Source of the DNA: Verrucomicrobiota bacterium
GTDB taxonomy: Bacteria > Pseudomonadota > Gammaproteobacteria > Nevskiales > Nevskiaceae
Direction of reading: 5' to 3'
Length of the DNA: 37,868 nucleotides
NCBI GenBank assembly: GCA_903970595.1
Contig: CAJCJI010000352.1
Coordinates: 1 to 37,868, forward strand
Shown: positions 1-8,423 of the stretch, one piece after another
Layout of the letters: every line of letters starts with the position of its first letter
How positions within the stretch are numbered: the stretch's first letter is position 1
Notes under the pieces: model-generated
Told to the model about the DNA's origin: nothing
What the model saw: only the letters and a program-made list of their open reading frames with translations
The model's database searches: none
Position numbers and translations under genes: made by a program

Positions 1-1
1 C

Positions 2-1306
2 TGGGGCTGCCCCATCCCCATCATCTACTGCGAATCCTGCGACGCCGTGCCGGTGCCGGAGGACCAGCTCCCCGTGCGCCTGCCGGAAGACCTGGTGCCG
101 GACGGCCGCGGCAACCCGCTGCTGCGCCTGCCCGAATTCGTCAATGTCGCCTGCCCGCACTGCGGCAAGCCGGCGCGGCGCGAGACCGACACCTGCGACA
201 CCTTCGTCGACTCCTCCTGGTATTTCGCCCGCTTCGCCAGCGCCGGCCAGCAGCAGGCCATGCTCGACGGGCGCGCCGCCTACTGGCTGCCGGTGGACCA
301 ATACATCGGCGGCATCGAGCACGCCATCCTGCACCTGCTGTACGCGCGCTTCTTCCAGAAGCTGATGCGCGACCTGGGACTGTCAACGGTGGGCGAACCC
401 TTCAAGCGCCTGCTGACCCAGGGCATGGTGCTGGCCGAAGCCTATTACCGTACCGACGCGGCAGGCGGCCGCGAGTGGATCGCGCCGAAGGACGTCGAAG
501 TGGAGCGAGACGCCAAGGGCGCGGCCATGCGCGCCCTGCACAAAGACACGCGCGAGCCCCTGGTGGCCGCTGGCCTGGGCACCATGTCCAAGTCCAAGAA
601 CAACGGCGTCGATCCGCAGGAGATCATCGACTCGCATGGCGCCGACGCCGTGCGCCTGTTCATGATGTTCACCGCGCCGCCGGAGCAGACCCTGGAATGG
701 AGCGATGCCGGCATCGACGGCGCCGCGCGTTTCCTGCGCCGCGTCTGGAAACTGGTCTACGAGCACAGCCAGCGCGGCCCCGCGCCAGCCCTGGACGCCG
801 CCAGCCTCACCGAGGCGCAGAAGGAACTGCGGCGCCAGCTGCACGACGCCCTGGCCAGGATCGCCAACGACTTCGAGCGGCGCTTCAACTTCAACACCGC
901 CATCGCCGCCTGCATGGAACTGGTCAACTCCCTGTCGCGCTTCGAGGACCTGAGCCCCAACGGCCGTGCCGTTTCGCAGGAGGCGCTGGAGGCCCTGGTG
1001 CGCGTGCTTTCGCCCATCGTGCCGCACATCGCCCACCGCCTGTGGTTCGAGCTGGGCCACCGCCAGCCGGTGATCGACGCCCCCTGGCCGCAGCCCGAGG
1101 CTGCCGCCCGCGTGGCGGATACCGTGCTGCTGGTAGTGCAGATCAACGGCAAGCGGCGCGGCGAGATCACCGTGCCGGCGGATGCCGCGAAGGAGTCGAT
1201 CGTCGCCGCGGCGCTGGCCGATCCGAACGTGCAGAAATTCCTCGACGGCCAGCCGATCAAAAAGACCATCGTGGTGCCGGGCAAGCTGCTAAATTTCGTC
1301 GTGTGA
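2..1306 (+). CDS. leuS: Leucyl-tRNA synthetase, C-terminal part (5' end outside window)
   Basis: Class I aminoacyl-tRNA synthetase that charges tRNA-Leu in the cytoplasm. The reading frame is open from base 2, so the N-terminal Rossmann half and editing domain lie upstream of the window. Visible parts are a Cys-rich zinc-type segment (CPHCGKPARRETDTC), the DSSWYFARF and GGIEHAILHLLYARF stretches typical of LeuS, the class I signature as TMSKSKNNGVDP, the helical anticodon-binding domain, and the C-terminal domain ending in LLNFVV. The first Lys of KMSKS is Thr here; the second, more critical Lys is kept. The stop codon overlaps the GTG start of lptE, so the two genes are translationally coupled. 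Identification is very secure. Confidence 0.97.
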   Translation, partial: WGCPIPIIYCESCDAVPVPEDQLPVRLPEDLVPDGRGNPLLRLPEFVNVACPHCGKPARRETDTCDTFVDSSWYFARFASAGQQQAMLDGRAAYWLPVDQYIGGIEHAILHLLYARFFQKLMRDLGLSTVGEPFKRLLTQGMVLAEAYYRTDAAGGREWIAPKDVEVERDAKGAAMRALHKDTREPLVAAGLGTMSKSKNNGVDPQEIIDSHGADAVRLFMMFTAPPEQTLEWSDAGIDGAARFLRRVWKLVYEHSQRGPAPALDAASLTEAQKELRRQLHDALARIANDFERRFNFNTAIAACMELVNSLSRFEDLSPNGRAVSQEALEALVRVLSPIVPHIAHRLWFELGHRQPVIDAPWPQPEAAARVADTVLLVVQINGKRRGEITVPADAAKESIVAAALADPNVQKFLDGQPIKKTIVVPGKLLNFVV

Positions 1307-1920
1307 ACCACTCTCCCCGCCCCAGGCATCCTTGGCCGCAGGCCGCCGCAGCGTTGGCGGCAGTGCTGCTGGGCGGCTGCGGCTTCCACTTGGCGGGGGA
1401 GCGCCCGCTGCCGCCGGCCCTGAGCTCGGTCTACGTCGAGACGGTGCAGCCCTACCGGGTGGGCACGCCGCCGATCGAGACCGCCCTGCAGTCCCGCATC
1501 ACCTCCAGCGGCGGCGCGGTCAAGTCCCACATCGCGGACGCCAAGTCCGTGCTGCGCCTGTCCAACCTCAGCGAAACCCGCGAGACCCTGTCGATCGGAG
1601 CCAACGGCCTGGCCAACGAGTATCGCCTGGTCACCCAGGTGACCTTCGAGCTGCATAGCGGCGACCAGGAACTGATCCCGCCGCAGCCGCAGGGCGTATC
1701 GCGCACCTACAGCTTCAGCGTCGACGAAGTGCTCGGCAAGGAAGAGGAAGAGGCGCGCCTGCGCGGCTACATGCAGGACGAACTGGCCGCGCTGATCCTG
1801 TTGCGCATCGACGCCCAGCTGGCGCATCCGCATGCCGCCGCGGCCAAGCCGGCGCCGGCCGCGGTCCCCGCGGAGATCGAACCGCAACAGCCCGACGCGC
1901 AAGACAACCCGGCGCCCTAG
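1303..1920 (+). CDS. lptE: LPS-assembly lipoprotein LptE
   Basis: Outer-membrane lipoprotein that plugs the LptD barrel and takes part in the final step of LPS transport to the cell surface. The predicted 205-residue protein has a basic N-terminus, a short hydrophobic stretch and the lipobox LLGGC followed by GFHLAG, the typical start of mature LptE. The GTG start lies inside the leuS stop region (GTGA overlap), which is the usual leuS-lptE arrangement and decides the start. The C-terminal tail after about residue 170 is Ala/Pro-rich and probably disordered. In many gammaproteobacteria holA follows directly; here it does not, and an unrelated outer-membrane gene comes next. Confidence 0.93.
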   Translation: MNHSPRPRHPWPQAAAALAAVLLGGCGFHLAGERPLPPALSSVYVETVQPYRVGTPPIETALQSRITSSGGAVKSHIADAKSVLRLSNLSETRETLSIGANGLANEYRLVTQVTFELHSGDQELIPPQPQGVSRTYSFSVDEVLGKEEEEARLRGYMQDELAALILLRIDAQLAHPHAAAAKPAPAAVPAEIEPQQPDAQDNPAP

Positions 1921-2023
1921 CGTTCCGCTGGCCGCCAGCCGCTCGAACTTAATATAATTCCCCGCGGTCGAGAGGTAGCGCCTTGCTGCGCTCGTGCCGT
2001 CCCCATCCGACAAGGAAGCAAAC

Positions 2024-2779
2024 ATGAAGCATTGGACGCTGCTCTTCGCCGCGGTAACGCTGCTGCCCGCCGCCGCCCTGGCCGACGTACCGCCGCCCCA
2101 GGCCCCGCCGCCGGCGCTGCCAACGCCCTGGAGCGGAGATGCCGCACTCGGCTACATCCGCACCACCGGCAACGTCGACAGCACCTCGCTGAGCGTCAAG
2201 GGCAACCTGGACTGGATCTCCGCGCCCTGGAGCAACCACGCCCATACCATGGGAAATTACAGCAGCAGCCTGGGCGCGAGCACCGCCGAAAGCTACGAGT
2301 TCGACGACAAGCTCAGCCGCGACCTCGATCCCAGCCAATACCTGTTCGCCAGCTTCAACTACACCGACGACCGCTTCGCCGGTGTGGTCTCGCGCTTCTC
2401 CGAGGCGGTCGGTTACGGTCGCCACTTCATCAAGACGCCGACGCAAACCCTGGACATCGACGCCGGCCTGGGTCTGAGCCAGGAACGCGAGTCGGGCTAC
2501 CAGGGATACGACGGCGAATTCATCGGCGTCTTCAATCTGGCCTACCTGTACAAGTTCAGCCCCACGGCGCAATTCAAGCAGACCTTGCACATCGAATCGG
2601 CCGTGCAAAACACCTACATCAATCCCGTCTCCGAACTGAAGTTCACCATCGTCGGCAACTTCTTCGCCACACTCGACTACGATTGGCGGCACAATACCTC
2701 GGTGCCGGACGGCACCGTGCACACCGACACCATCACCAGCATCAACTTCGGCTACAGCTTCGGCAAGAAGCCCGGATAA
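2024..2779 (+). CDS. DUF481 family outer-membrane protein (YdiY-like)
   Basis: A 251-residue secreted protein with a clear Sec signal peptide (MKHWTLLFAAVTLLPAAALA) followed by a Pro-rich linker. The remainder alternates short beta-strand-like segments and turns, opening with GDAALGYIRTTGNVDSTSLS, the entry typical of DUF481 / salt-induced outer-membrane proteins, and ending in an aromatic-rich strand (INFGYSFGKKPG). I therefore infer a small outer-membrane beta-barrel of unknown substrate. The ATG at 2024 is preferred because AAGGA lies just upstream and the signal peptide starts there; an earlier in-frame start would add a charged leader. It stands about 100 bp after lptE and may have its own promoter. 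Confidence 0.85.
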   Translation: MKHWTLLFAAVTLLPAAALADVPPPQAPPPALPTPWSGDAALGYIRTTGNVDSTSLSVKGNLDWISAPWSNHAHTMGNYSSSLGASTAESYEFDDKLSRDLDPSQYLFASFNYTDDRFAGVVSRFSEAVGYGRHFIKTPTQTLDIDAGLGLSQERESGYQGYDGEFIGVFNLAYLYKFSPTAQFKQTLHIESAVQNTYINPVSELKFTIVGNFFATLDYDWRHNTSVPDGTVHTDTITSINFGYSFGKKPG

Positions 2780-2805
2780 GCGGATTTGCGAATGAGTTCT
2801 CCCAG

Positions 2806-3114
2806 GTGAGCTACTACAAACACCACCTCTTCTTCTGCTGCAACCAGCGCGACGGCGGGCGCACCTGCTGCAACGACAAGGGCGCCACCCAGTTGCGCGA
2901 CTATTGCAAGAGCCAGGTCAAGAAGCTCGGACTGGCCGGGCAGGGGCAGGTGCGCGTCAACATGGCCGGCTGCCTGGATCGCTGCGAAGAAGGGCCCACC
3001 GTCGTGGTCTACCCCGAAGGCGTGTGGTACCGCTACGCCAGCCAGCAGGACATCGACGAAATCGTCGACAGCCACCTGCTCAATGGGCGCGTGGTGGAGC
3101 GCCTGCGAATCTGA
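2806..3114 (+). CDS. (2Fe-2S) ferredoxin domain protein, thioredoxin-like fold
   Basis: A 102-residue protein of the small thioredoxin-like [2Fe-2S] ferredoxin family. It begins YYKHHLFFCCNQRDGG and has a second cysteine group in NMAGCLDRCEEGPTVVVYPEG; Cys residues in the first loop together with CLDRC fit the four cluster ligands. The family is soluble and is thought to carry electrons or sense redox state, but a specific partner is not known. The start is uncertain: GTG at 2806 is the only reasonable in-frame start after the upstream DUF481 stop, and it lacks a strong ribosome binding site. The gene lies 26 bp after the DUF481 gene and its last 35 bp overlap the 3' end of the convergent mltF gene. 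Confidence 0.85.
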   Translation: MSYYKHHLFFCCNQRDGGRTCCNDKGATQLRDYCKSQVKKLGLAGQGQVRVNMAGCLDRCEEGPTVVVYPEGVWYRYASQQDIDEIVDSHLLNGRVVERLRI

Positions 3115-4555
3115 GCCGGCCCGCGGCGGCGGCCGGTTGCGCCGCCGCCGCCGGCTTCACGGATGCGGCGGCCTGCAACGTTGATGTATCGTTCTGGCTC
3201 ATCCAGGTCAGCATGTCGTAGTAGTTGCGCACATTGCCGACATAGGCCACCGCCTCGCGTCCGCGGGCGTAGCCATAGTGGGTCTTCTTGAACCAGCGTT
3301 CGCGGCTGAGCAGGGGCAGGGCGTCGCGCACGTCGAGCCAGCGGTTGGGGTCGCCGCCCAGCTGCGCGGCCAGCGCGCGTGCGTCCAGCAGGTGGCCGAA
3401 GCCCTGGTTGTAGGCCGCCAGCGCCATCCAGGTGCGGTCCGGCTCGGCGATCTGCGGCGGCAGCTGCTGCAGAATCTCCTGGAAATAATGCGCCCCGCCG
3501 CGGATGCTCTGCCCCGCGTTCTCGCGATCGGCCACCGCCAGGCCCGCGGCGGTCTCCATCGTCAGCATCATGATGCCGCGCACGCCGGTGGGGCTGACGG
3601 CCGCCGGATCCCAGTGCGACTCCTGGTAGCCGATAGCGGCCAGTACCCGCCAGTCCAGCCCGAAGCGCCGCGCCGCCTCCTGGTAAAGCGCCAGGAAGCG
3701 CGGCAGGCGTACCCGCGCGTCCGCGGTGAACTGCACCACGCCCTGGTAATCCGTTTCGCCGAGGTGGCCGAAGTAGCGGTCGCGCAGGCGCGCCAGCTCG
3801 CCTTCGGCCATCGTCCGGTGCAGATATTCCTGCACCGTGTTGAATAGCGTCGTGTCCTCGTCTTGCGGCAGCGCCCAGGCCAGGTCCTGCCGGTCCGAAA
3901 TGGTGAACGCTACGCGCAGATTGGGGTAGTAGCGCTGATCCAGGGCGACCAGGTCGGAATTCGCCACGGTGTAGTCCAGGTCGCCGCTGGCCACCTGGTA
4001 CAGCAGGTCATCCGCGTCGATCTCCGGCTCCGCCTGGTTCCACTTCAGTCCCGGATAACGCTGCTTGAGCGCACTCAAGATCTCCTCGCCGCTGTCGCCG
4101 GGCACAATGTCCAGTTCGCCATCCAGGCCGTCCAGGTCGCGCGGCGCCTCGCCGCCGGCGTTGTACACCAGCAGCTGCGCCACCTGCCGCAAGGGGCGCG
4201 AAAAGCGCACCCGCGCTTCGCGCGCAGGCGTGACATTGATGCTCGCCGCCGCCAAGTCCGCCTGGCCCGCCGCCACCGCATCCACAGCTTCCGGCGCGCT
4301 GTCGAAGTAGCGCAGGTCGAGCTTCACTCCGAGCCTTCGCGCCAGGCCCCGCAACAGATCGCATTCAAAGCCCGTCAGGCCCGCGGGACCCTCATAACAG
4401 GTGATCGGGCTGTTGGTGGTGGCCACCACCAGTTTGCCGGCCAGCTGCACCCGTTCCAGGGCCGTAGGCTTGGGCGAGCACGTCGATAGCGGCATCAGGC
4501 TCAGCAACAGCAGCCACCGCGGCACGGCGTGGGTCAGGCGCAATAAGCCATTCAT
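3080..4555 (-). CDS. mltF: Membrane-bound lytic murein transglycosylase F
   Basis: Periplasmic enzyme that cleaves the MurNAc-GlcNAc bond in peptidoglycan with formation of anhydro-MurNAc. The 491-residue product has an N-terminal hydrophobic export segment ending in LMPLSTCS (possibly a lipobox, although Thr before Cys is unusual). An SBP_bac_3-like domain follows at about residues 40-270 (KLVVATTNSPITCYEGPAGL, GFECDLLRGLA), then an SLT domain at about residues 290-430. The catalytic Glu is in IGYQESHWDP, followed by SPTGVRGIMMLT and the AAYNQGFGH motif. Domain order and length match MltF. The tail is Ala/Pro-rich. It is transcribed convergently with the ferredoxin gene, overlapping by 35 bp. 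Confidence 0.94.
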   Translation of the reverse strand: MNGLLRLTHAVPRWLLLLSLMPLSTCSPKPTALERVQLAGKLVVATTNSPITCYEGPAGLTGFECDLLRGLARRLGVKLDLRYFDSAPEAVDAVAAGQADLAAASINVTPAREARVRFSRPLRQVAQLLVYNAGGEAPRDLDGLDGELDIVPGDSGEEILSALKQRYPGLKWNQAEPEIDADDLLYQVASGDLDYTVANSDLVALDQRYYPNLRVAFTISDRQDLAWALPQDEDTTLFNTVQEYLHRTMAEGELARLRDRYFGHLGETDYQGVVQFTADARVRLPRFLALYQEAARRFGLDWRVLAAIGYQESHWDPAAVSPTGVRGIMMLTMETAAGLAVADRENAGQSIRGGAHYFQEILQQLPPQIAEPDRTWMALAAYNQGFGHLLDARALAAQLGGDPNRWLDVRDALPLLSRERWFKKTHYGYARGREAVAYVGNVRNYYDMLTWMSQNDTSTLQAAASVKPAAAAQPAAAAGRLRFAGAPPRAH

Positions 4556-4814
4556 CGGATTGAAAAAAATGGTTCCGGGCTGCCGGCAAACGAGCGCAAG
4601 GTCAGATTAGACCGCAATTCGGCCCTACAATTCCCTGGCACCCGTTCGTGAGCGAACATAAGCCGCCGGATCGGCCGCGAAGCTGCTAAAATGTCGTCTC
4701 GGGTCACATCTCCGGCAGGAGACCCAGCCCGCCGCCGCGCCAGCAGCTGTCAAAAAAGCCCGGATTATCCCGGGTAAATGGCATGCTTCCCCCGCGCTGC
4801 ACTGCGACAAGCCC

Positions 4815-4907
4815 GGAGAGGTACCGAAGCGGTCATAACGGCGCCGACTCGAAATCGGATGGGGGACGAAAATCCCCACAAGGGTTCGAATCCCTTCCTC
4901 TCCGCCA
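4815..4907 (+). tRNA. tRNA-Ser (anticodon CGA), CCA encoded
   Basis: The acceptor arms GGAGAGG and CCTCTCC pair perfectly and are followed by G and CCA. The anticodon loop CTCGAAA sits on a CCGA/TCGG stem, giving anticodon CGA, which reads the serine codon UCG. The long variable arm (GGGGGACGAAAATCCCC region) is diagnostic of class II tRNA-Ser. The T arm has the canonical GTTCGAATC loop. An integrative-element remnant begins immediately downstream, which fits tRNA genes as preferred insertion neighbourhoods, but I found no duplicated tRNA 3' end further on. Confidence 0.96.
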
Positions 4908-4919
4908 CTTAGTCTATAT

Positions 4920-4949
4920 CCCGCCCTTCAATTCGCCAGGGCGGGACGT
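4920..4949 (+). terminator. Probable tRNA-Ser terminator hairpin
   Basis: The inverted repeat CCCGCCCT / AGGGCGGG at 4920-4927 and 4938-4945 has an 8-bp GC-rich stem and a 10-nt loop, followed by ACGTTT. It stands 13 bp after the tRNA CCA. The T-run is short, so termination may be only partial. Confidence 0.55.
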
Positions 4950-5081
4950 TTCCCGCGCCGTTGGCGGGGATCCCGCCTCAAACTCCCCACACAGAGCACG
5001 TTCTCCGGAGATAATTTGCCCGTTCCGGCAACGCCGTCTCCGTTTCCCAATCGCGTGTGGGGACTTTGAAATGCCGCCAAT

Positions 5082-5107
5082 CAAAAACGCCCGCCGAGGC
5101 GGGCGTG
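5082..5107 (-). terminator. Rho-independent terminator of the recombinase gene
   Basis: On the minus strand ACGCCCGC / GCGGGCGT form an 8-bp hairpin with a 4-nt loop, followed directly by a TTTTT run. It lies 18 bp past the stop of the broken recombinase gene and is a textbook intrinsic terminator for that strand. Confidence 0.75.
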
Positions 5108-5124
5108 ACTTGGTTAAGTTTTGC

Positions 5125-6728
5125 TCAGCCGAATCCCAATACCTGCCGCTGCTCCTCCCAGGAAACCGGCAACTCGACGTCATGCAGTAACTCCCGCGCG
5201 GTCAGTGTCGCCGGCTGCTTCCCCTCAATAATGGCCTCCACGATATCCGGCGCCAGCATACCCAGCGGCACGATGCGGCCCATTGTCTGCCCTGACAGCC
5301 TCACCTTCTTTGCCAATTCCTCGGTCGAGGCCACCTCCCCGGAAGCCAGCATCGTCCAATACTGAAATCCCCGGCTGATGGTATTGATCAGTGCAGCGTC
5401 GACTCTCGTCGTTTTCCCCGCGGCTGATCCCGCCATCACCAGCTTCTGCTCGATGCCGCGGCGCCTGAGCATCAGTGGCACCCACCGCTCAATGGTGATC
5501 GGTGGCTGATGCGGAACACTCAAAATAACTTTCAAAGTCGATGCCGACAGATGCACAGCCTTGACCAACCCAAGATAGTTGGACAGCTGTCCGACTTGAT
5601 CGAGCACCTGAGAAAGTTCAGAATCCTTGACCCCCGATGCATTGGCCGAAGCCGCAATCGCCACCCGGTCCTGCAGCATCATCGTGACAATTTCCTGCAC
5701 GCGCTGCTCGATCTCCGCCGCCGGCAGGCGCCAGCCATTCGCTTTGATTTGTGGTTCATCCGATACCGGAGAGACGTAGTACCGGTATCGGCGCCCTTTC
5801 TTGATGGCATGGCTCGGCGTCAGCTTCTGGCCGTTCTCGTCGAAAATCTTCCCCGACAGCGGACTTGGATCGGTTAAGCGTTTCGCTTTGCCTTTACGCA
5901 CCGCTTTGGTCGTCAATTGCCGCTGCACCCGGTCCCAGGTGGCGCGGTCGATGATTGCATCGTGCAGGCCGGGGAAACGATGTTCCTTATGCCGGATTTC
6001 ACCGATGTAGATCGGGTTGGACAGGATGGTATAGAGGGCTCCGCGGAAGAAGTGGCCCGCATCGTTTCGGGTATACGATCCCGGCCGGATTCCGTCCCGG
6101 CGAAGTTCCGCCGCAAGCTCCCTGACTCCGGTACAGGCCAGGTAGCGGGTGAAGATGTAACGCACCTTTTCGGCATCCTCTGGCACCACCACCAGCTTAC
6201 GATCCTGTGCCGCATACCCCAGCGGCGGGATCCCGCCCATTCACATGCCTTTGCGTTTGGAGGCTGCGATCTTGTCTCGGATGCGTTCCCCGGTGACTTC
6301 CCGCTCGAACTGGGCGAAGGACAGCAGCACATTCAAGGTCAACCGGCCATCGAGGTGGTCGTGTTGAATTGCTGGGTCACCGCCACGAATGACACCCCGT
6401 GGCGGTCGAACACTTCGACCATCTTGGCGAAATCGGCCAGGGAGCGTGTCAGCCGGTCGACCTTGTAAACCACGATGACGTCGACGCGGCCGTCCTGGAT
6501 ATCCTTCAACAAACGCTGCAGTGCGGGGCGCTCCATGGTCCCGCCCGATATGCCGCCGTCATCACAAGCACTCTCGATCAGTTTCCAGCCCTCGCCGCGC
6601 TGGCTCTTGATGAACGCTTCGCAGGCTTCCCGTTGGGCGTGTAGGGAGTTGAAATCCTGTTCCAGGCCTTCCTCGGAAGATTTGCGGGTGTAGACGGCAC
6701 ATCGCCGAACACCACGATCATTGGACAT
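5125..6728 (-). pseudogene. Large serine recombinase, disrupted by one frameshift and one nonsense codon
   Basis: The N-terminal resolvase domain is intact: CAVYTRKSSEEG with the catalytic Ser, [18 protein letters not shown] and [10 protein letters not shown]. At about 6344-6350 one base is missing, so the expected [11 protein letters not shown] breaks off as TSMAG-stop. In the next frame the sequence continues correctly ([34 protein letters not shown]) until TGA at 6241-6243 replaces the Trp codon expected in GMWMGGIPPLGY. After that the Recombinase domain and coiled-coil/zinc-like C-terminal part (from GGIPPLGY to RQVLGFG) are open. The ATG at 6728 has a near-perfect GGAGGT six bases upstream. 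Intact length would be about 530 residues. The two lesions make integrase activity very unlikely unless they are sequencing errors. Confidence 0.9.
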
Positions 6729-7146
6729 GGGCACCTCCCCGCGAGCCGAAGAAGGCCGGGCCGGATCGCTTATGGCCGGTAATCAGCCGGGCGACCTCCG
6801 AAAGCGAGCCGAAGCGCTGGCCGGCATATTCGACTTCGTCGGGGTACACCGTGACCCGGTGGTGCTGGCCGTGCCATACTCGGATCAGGACGGTGCCGGG
6901 GCCTACATCGGCGGGGCGGGGTGATTCGCCGGAAACCAGGGCGCGACGGATAGTGGGTTTCAGGGGACCGAAATGTTCCTCCTGAAGCCGATAGCCGATG
7001 GCCATGACCAGCAAGGGCCTGGACATGTTTCTGGGTGGGTCCGACTTGTAATGCTCCTGGTACTGCAGGGCGAAGGCCTTCCGGCTTTGGCCTTGCAGTG
7101 CGGACAGCGTCTCCGCCAGGACCGAGGCGGACGTCCGGCGGGTCAC
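6718..7146 (-). CDS. DUF2924 domain protein (recombinase-associated)
   Basis: A 142-residue protein of the DUF2924 family, seen from segments such as LYQEHYKSDPPRNMSRPLLV-like (here LQYQEHYKSDPPRN), MAIGYRLQEEHFG and the C-terminal YAGQRFGSLSEVARLITGHKRSGPAFFG. The family regularly stands directly upstream of a large serine recombinase in proteobacterial genomes; the last motif resembles small DNA-modification or restriction-associated modules, but the function is not known. The GTG start overlaps the stop of the DUF3489 gene (GTGA) and the gene end overlaps the recombinase start by about 10 bp, so the three genes form one operon. It appears intact although the recombinase is broken. Confidence 0.82.
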   Translation of the reverse strand: MTRRTSASVLAETLSALQGQSRKAFALQYQEHYKSDPPRNMSRPLLVMAIGYRLQEEHFGPLKPTIRRALVSGESPRPADVGPGTVLIRVWHGQHHRVTVYPDEVEYAGQRFGSLSEVARLITGHKRSGPAFFGSRGGAHVQ

Positions 7147-7589
7147 GCCTGGATCCGGTAGACGCGCCGATCCTCATCTCGGGCTGAGACGACCTTGAGG
7201 CCGAGCTTTTTCTTCAGGACACCGGACAGAACACCGCGAACAGAGTGCGGTTGCCAGCCGGTCGCTGTCGTCAATTCGTCCATGGCGGCGCCCTCCGGAC
7301 GCTGGAGCAAGGTGATCAGGAGGGCCTGTTTCGAGTCGCTCCGGCCGGATGCCAAGGGAAGGGATTCGAGAGCGGTCCAGACCCGCTTGACGGCGGCCTT
7401 GCGGTCCGTAAATCGGCGGACCGCCGTGGCGCCAGGCAAGGCGTTCCAGATCGCTATGAGCCGACTGGTCGGGAAGCGGCGGGCATCGAGATCCTTGGTG
7501 CTCTGCAACACATTTGTGTCGGCGGGGACAGGTGCGGGGACAGCGGTGGTGACGGTGACGTGGTGGTCACGGACGAGGTAAATGCGCAT
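7143..7589 (-). CDS. DUF3489 domain protein (recombinase-associated)
   Basis: A 148-residue protein whose C-terminal half is a winged-helix-like DUF3489 domain: SKQALLITLLQRPEGAAMDE, LTTATGWQPHSVRGVLSG, LKKKLGLKVVSARDEDRRVYRI. The N-terminal half is a variable linker. I chose ATG at 7589 because GGAG lies six bases upstream; an earlier start at 7646 would add 19 residues without a ribosome binding site. It is the first gene of the DUF3489-DUF2924-recombinase cassette. A DNA-binding role is an inference from the fold type; no target is known. Confidence 0.82.
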   Translation of the reverse strand: MRIYLVRDHHVTVTTAVPAPVPADTNVLQSTKDLDARRFPTSRLIAIWNALPGATAVRRFTDRKAAVKRVWTALESLPLASGRSDSKQALLITLLQRPEGAAMDELTTATGWQPHSVRGVLSGVLKKKLGLKVVSARDEDRRVYRIQA

Positions 7590-7756
7590 GGTTTGCTCCG
7601 GTTGGGAGCGGAAGGCCCGCTCGACCAACATGAACGCTCTTTGCACGGTGGAAAGCCAGTGGTTTGTTAGGGCATCAATAATTGGAGGGAGGCCATCTCC
7701 GATAATTTTCCGTTATCTTGGGTAAAGAATAATCGATGGAAGACGGTGTAATGAAC

Positions 7757-8059
7757 TCAGGCAAAAAAATACTTAGAGCGTTCTACGCTGCCTATCGCCA
7801 GCGTTCCAATAGGCGGCGGCTTTCTTAGGACAATCCCAGGAGTTCTGGCCTTCTGTTCCTCAAAAAAAGTGAGCAAAAAATTTCCCTCATAGAGAAGTCG
7901 AAATTGATGACGCAAGACTCTGTTCATGGTTGTAACGTCGCAGGCATGAACCCCGTAGCTGTCGTGAATCATTGCAAAATGTCGCAACCCACGATCATAT
8001 AGAGAGGATAGCGGTGGCTTTCTCTTTCGCGAGGCCCGCCGGAACGCAGACATTCTCAC
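7757..8059 (-). pseudogene. C-terminal fragment of a T7-like single-subunit RNA polymerase
   Basis: The 100-residue frame contains LYDRGLRHFAMIHDSYGVHA, which matches the palm motif of T7-family RNA polymerases (FALIHDSFGT in T7). It then runs colinearly to the C-terminus: VLRHQFRLLYEGNFLLTFFEEQ and the end SVERSKYFFA, corresponding to the conserved FAFA-type foot. The first 17 or so residues do not resemble the family and the frame is closed upstream by TGA, so about 90 percent of the polymerase is missing. This is a relic of a podovirus-like prophage or related element rather than a working enzyme. DNA around it is AT-richer than the genome. The identification rests on motif recognition by eye. 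Confidence 0.72.
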
Positions 8060-8423
8060 TAGGTATTTTTCACGGTATCAGTCTGAAAGACCAAGCATGT
8101 ACATAATAGAAGCAACTCTGTTCAGAATTATTCACCAGAGTGATGAAGATGCACTTCGATTATTGAATTTGGCTGACGATACTATGTCGTGGTCATCAGA
8201 CCATTTCAGAGTACGTTTCCGGCTCATGTTAGAACGGTCGAAAGTGTTTCGAATGAGGGCGGAACGGTTCCTATCGCCGACTTTCGAAAGGCGCATACAC
8301 GCTTCTGCGTTTGCCATGTAGGCAAATCGCCTGCCGGTGCAACAGCGTGACCCGGCGGCCCAGGACGCTTTGGTTGGCTCGCTGCCGGCGATCCTTGGCG
8401 CGCGCGCCGAGGAAAGAGGACGA
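8060..8423. other. AT-rich gap without a convincing gene
   Basis: A 74-codon frame at 8097-8321 on the plus strand is open from an ATG, but I recognise no motif in it, it has no clear ribosome binding site and the opposite strand is also open. Base composition matches the polymerase fragment next to it, so it probably belongs to the same decayed element. Confidence 0.4.

Larger units (their letters stand above)
5082..8423. mobile_element. Remnant of an integrated mobile element next to tRNA-Ser
   Basis: This stretch contains a broken large serine recombinase, its DUF2924 and DUF3489 companions, and a phage-type RNA polymerase fragment, all on the minus strand. From about 7640 to 8400 the DNA is visibly richer in A and T than either flank. 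The boundaries are my estimate: the left one is the terminator after the recombinase, the right one is where the sigma-factor gene ends. I saw no flanking direct repeats, so att sites are not assigned. Confidence 0.6.

Noticed and set aside
383-2722. Long open frames on the minus strand opposite leuS, lptE and the DUF481 gene
   Set aside because: They are the expected by-product of high-GC third positions, and the translations are low-complexity Arg/Gly/Ala-rich without motifs.
4757-4773. Short hairpin CCCGG-N-CCGGG upstream of tRNA-Ser
   Set aside because: No T-run, no gene end nearby, and it lies in the likely tRNA promoter region. Too short to interpret.
8097-8321. Plus-strand 74-codon frame in the AT-rich gap
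   Set aside because: No ribosome binding site, no motif, and the opposite strand is also open. Not called as a gene.
4815-8423. Possible att repeat: duplication of the tRNA-Ser 3' end at the far end of the island
   Set aside because: I looked for the CTTCCTCTCCGCCA end between 7600 and 8450 and did not find it, so no att pair is claimed.
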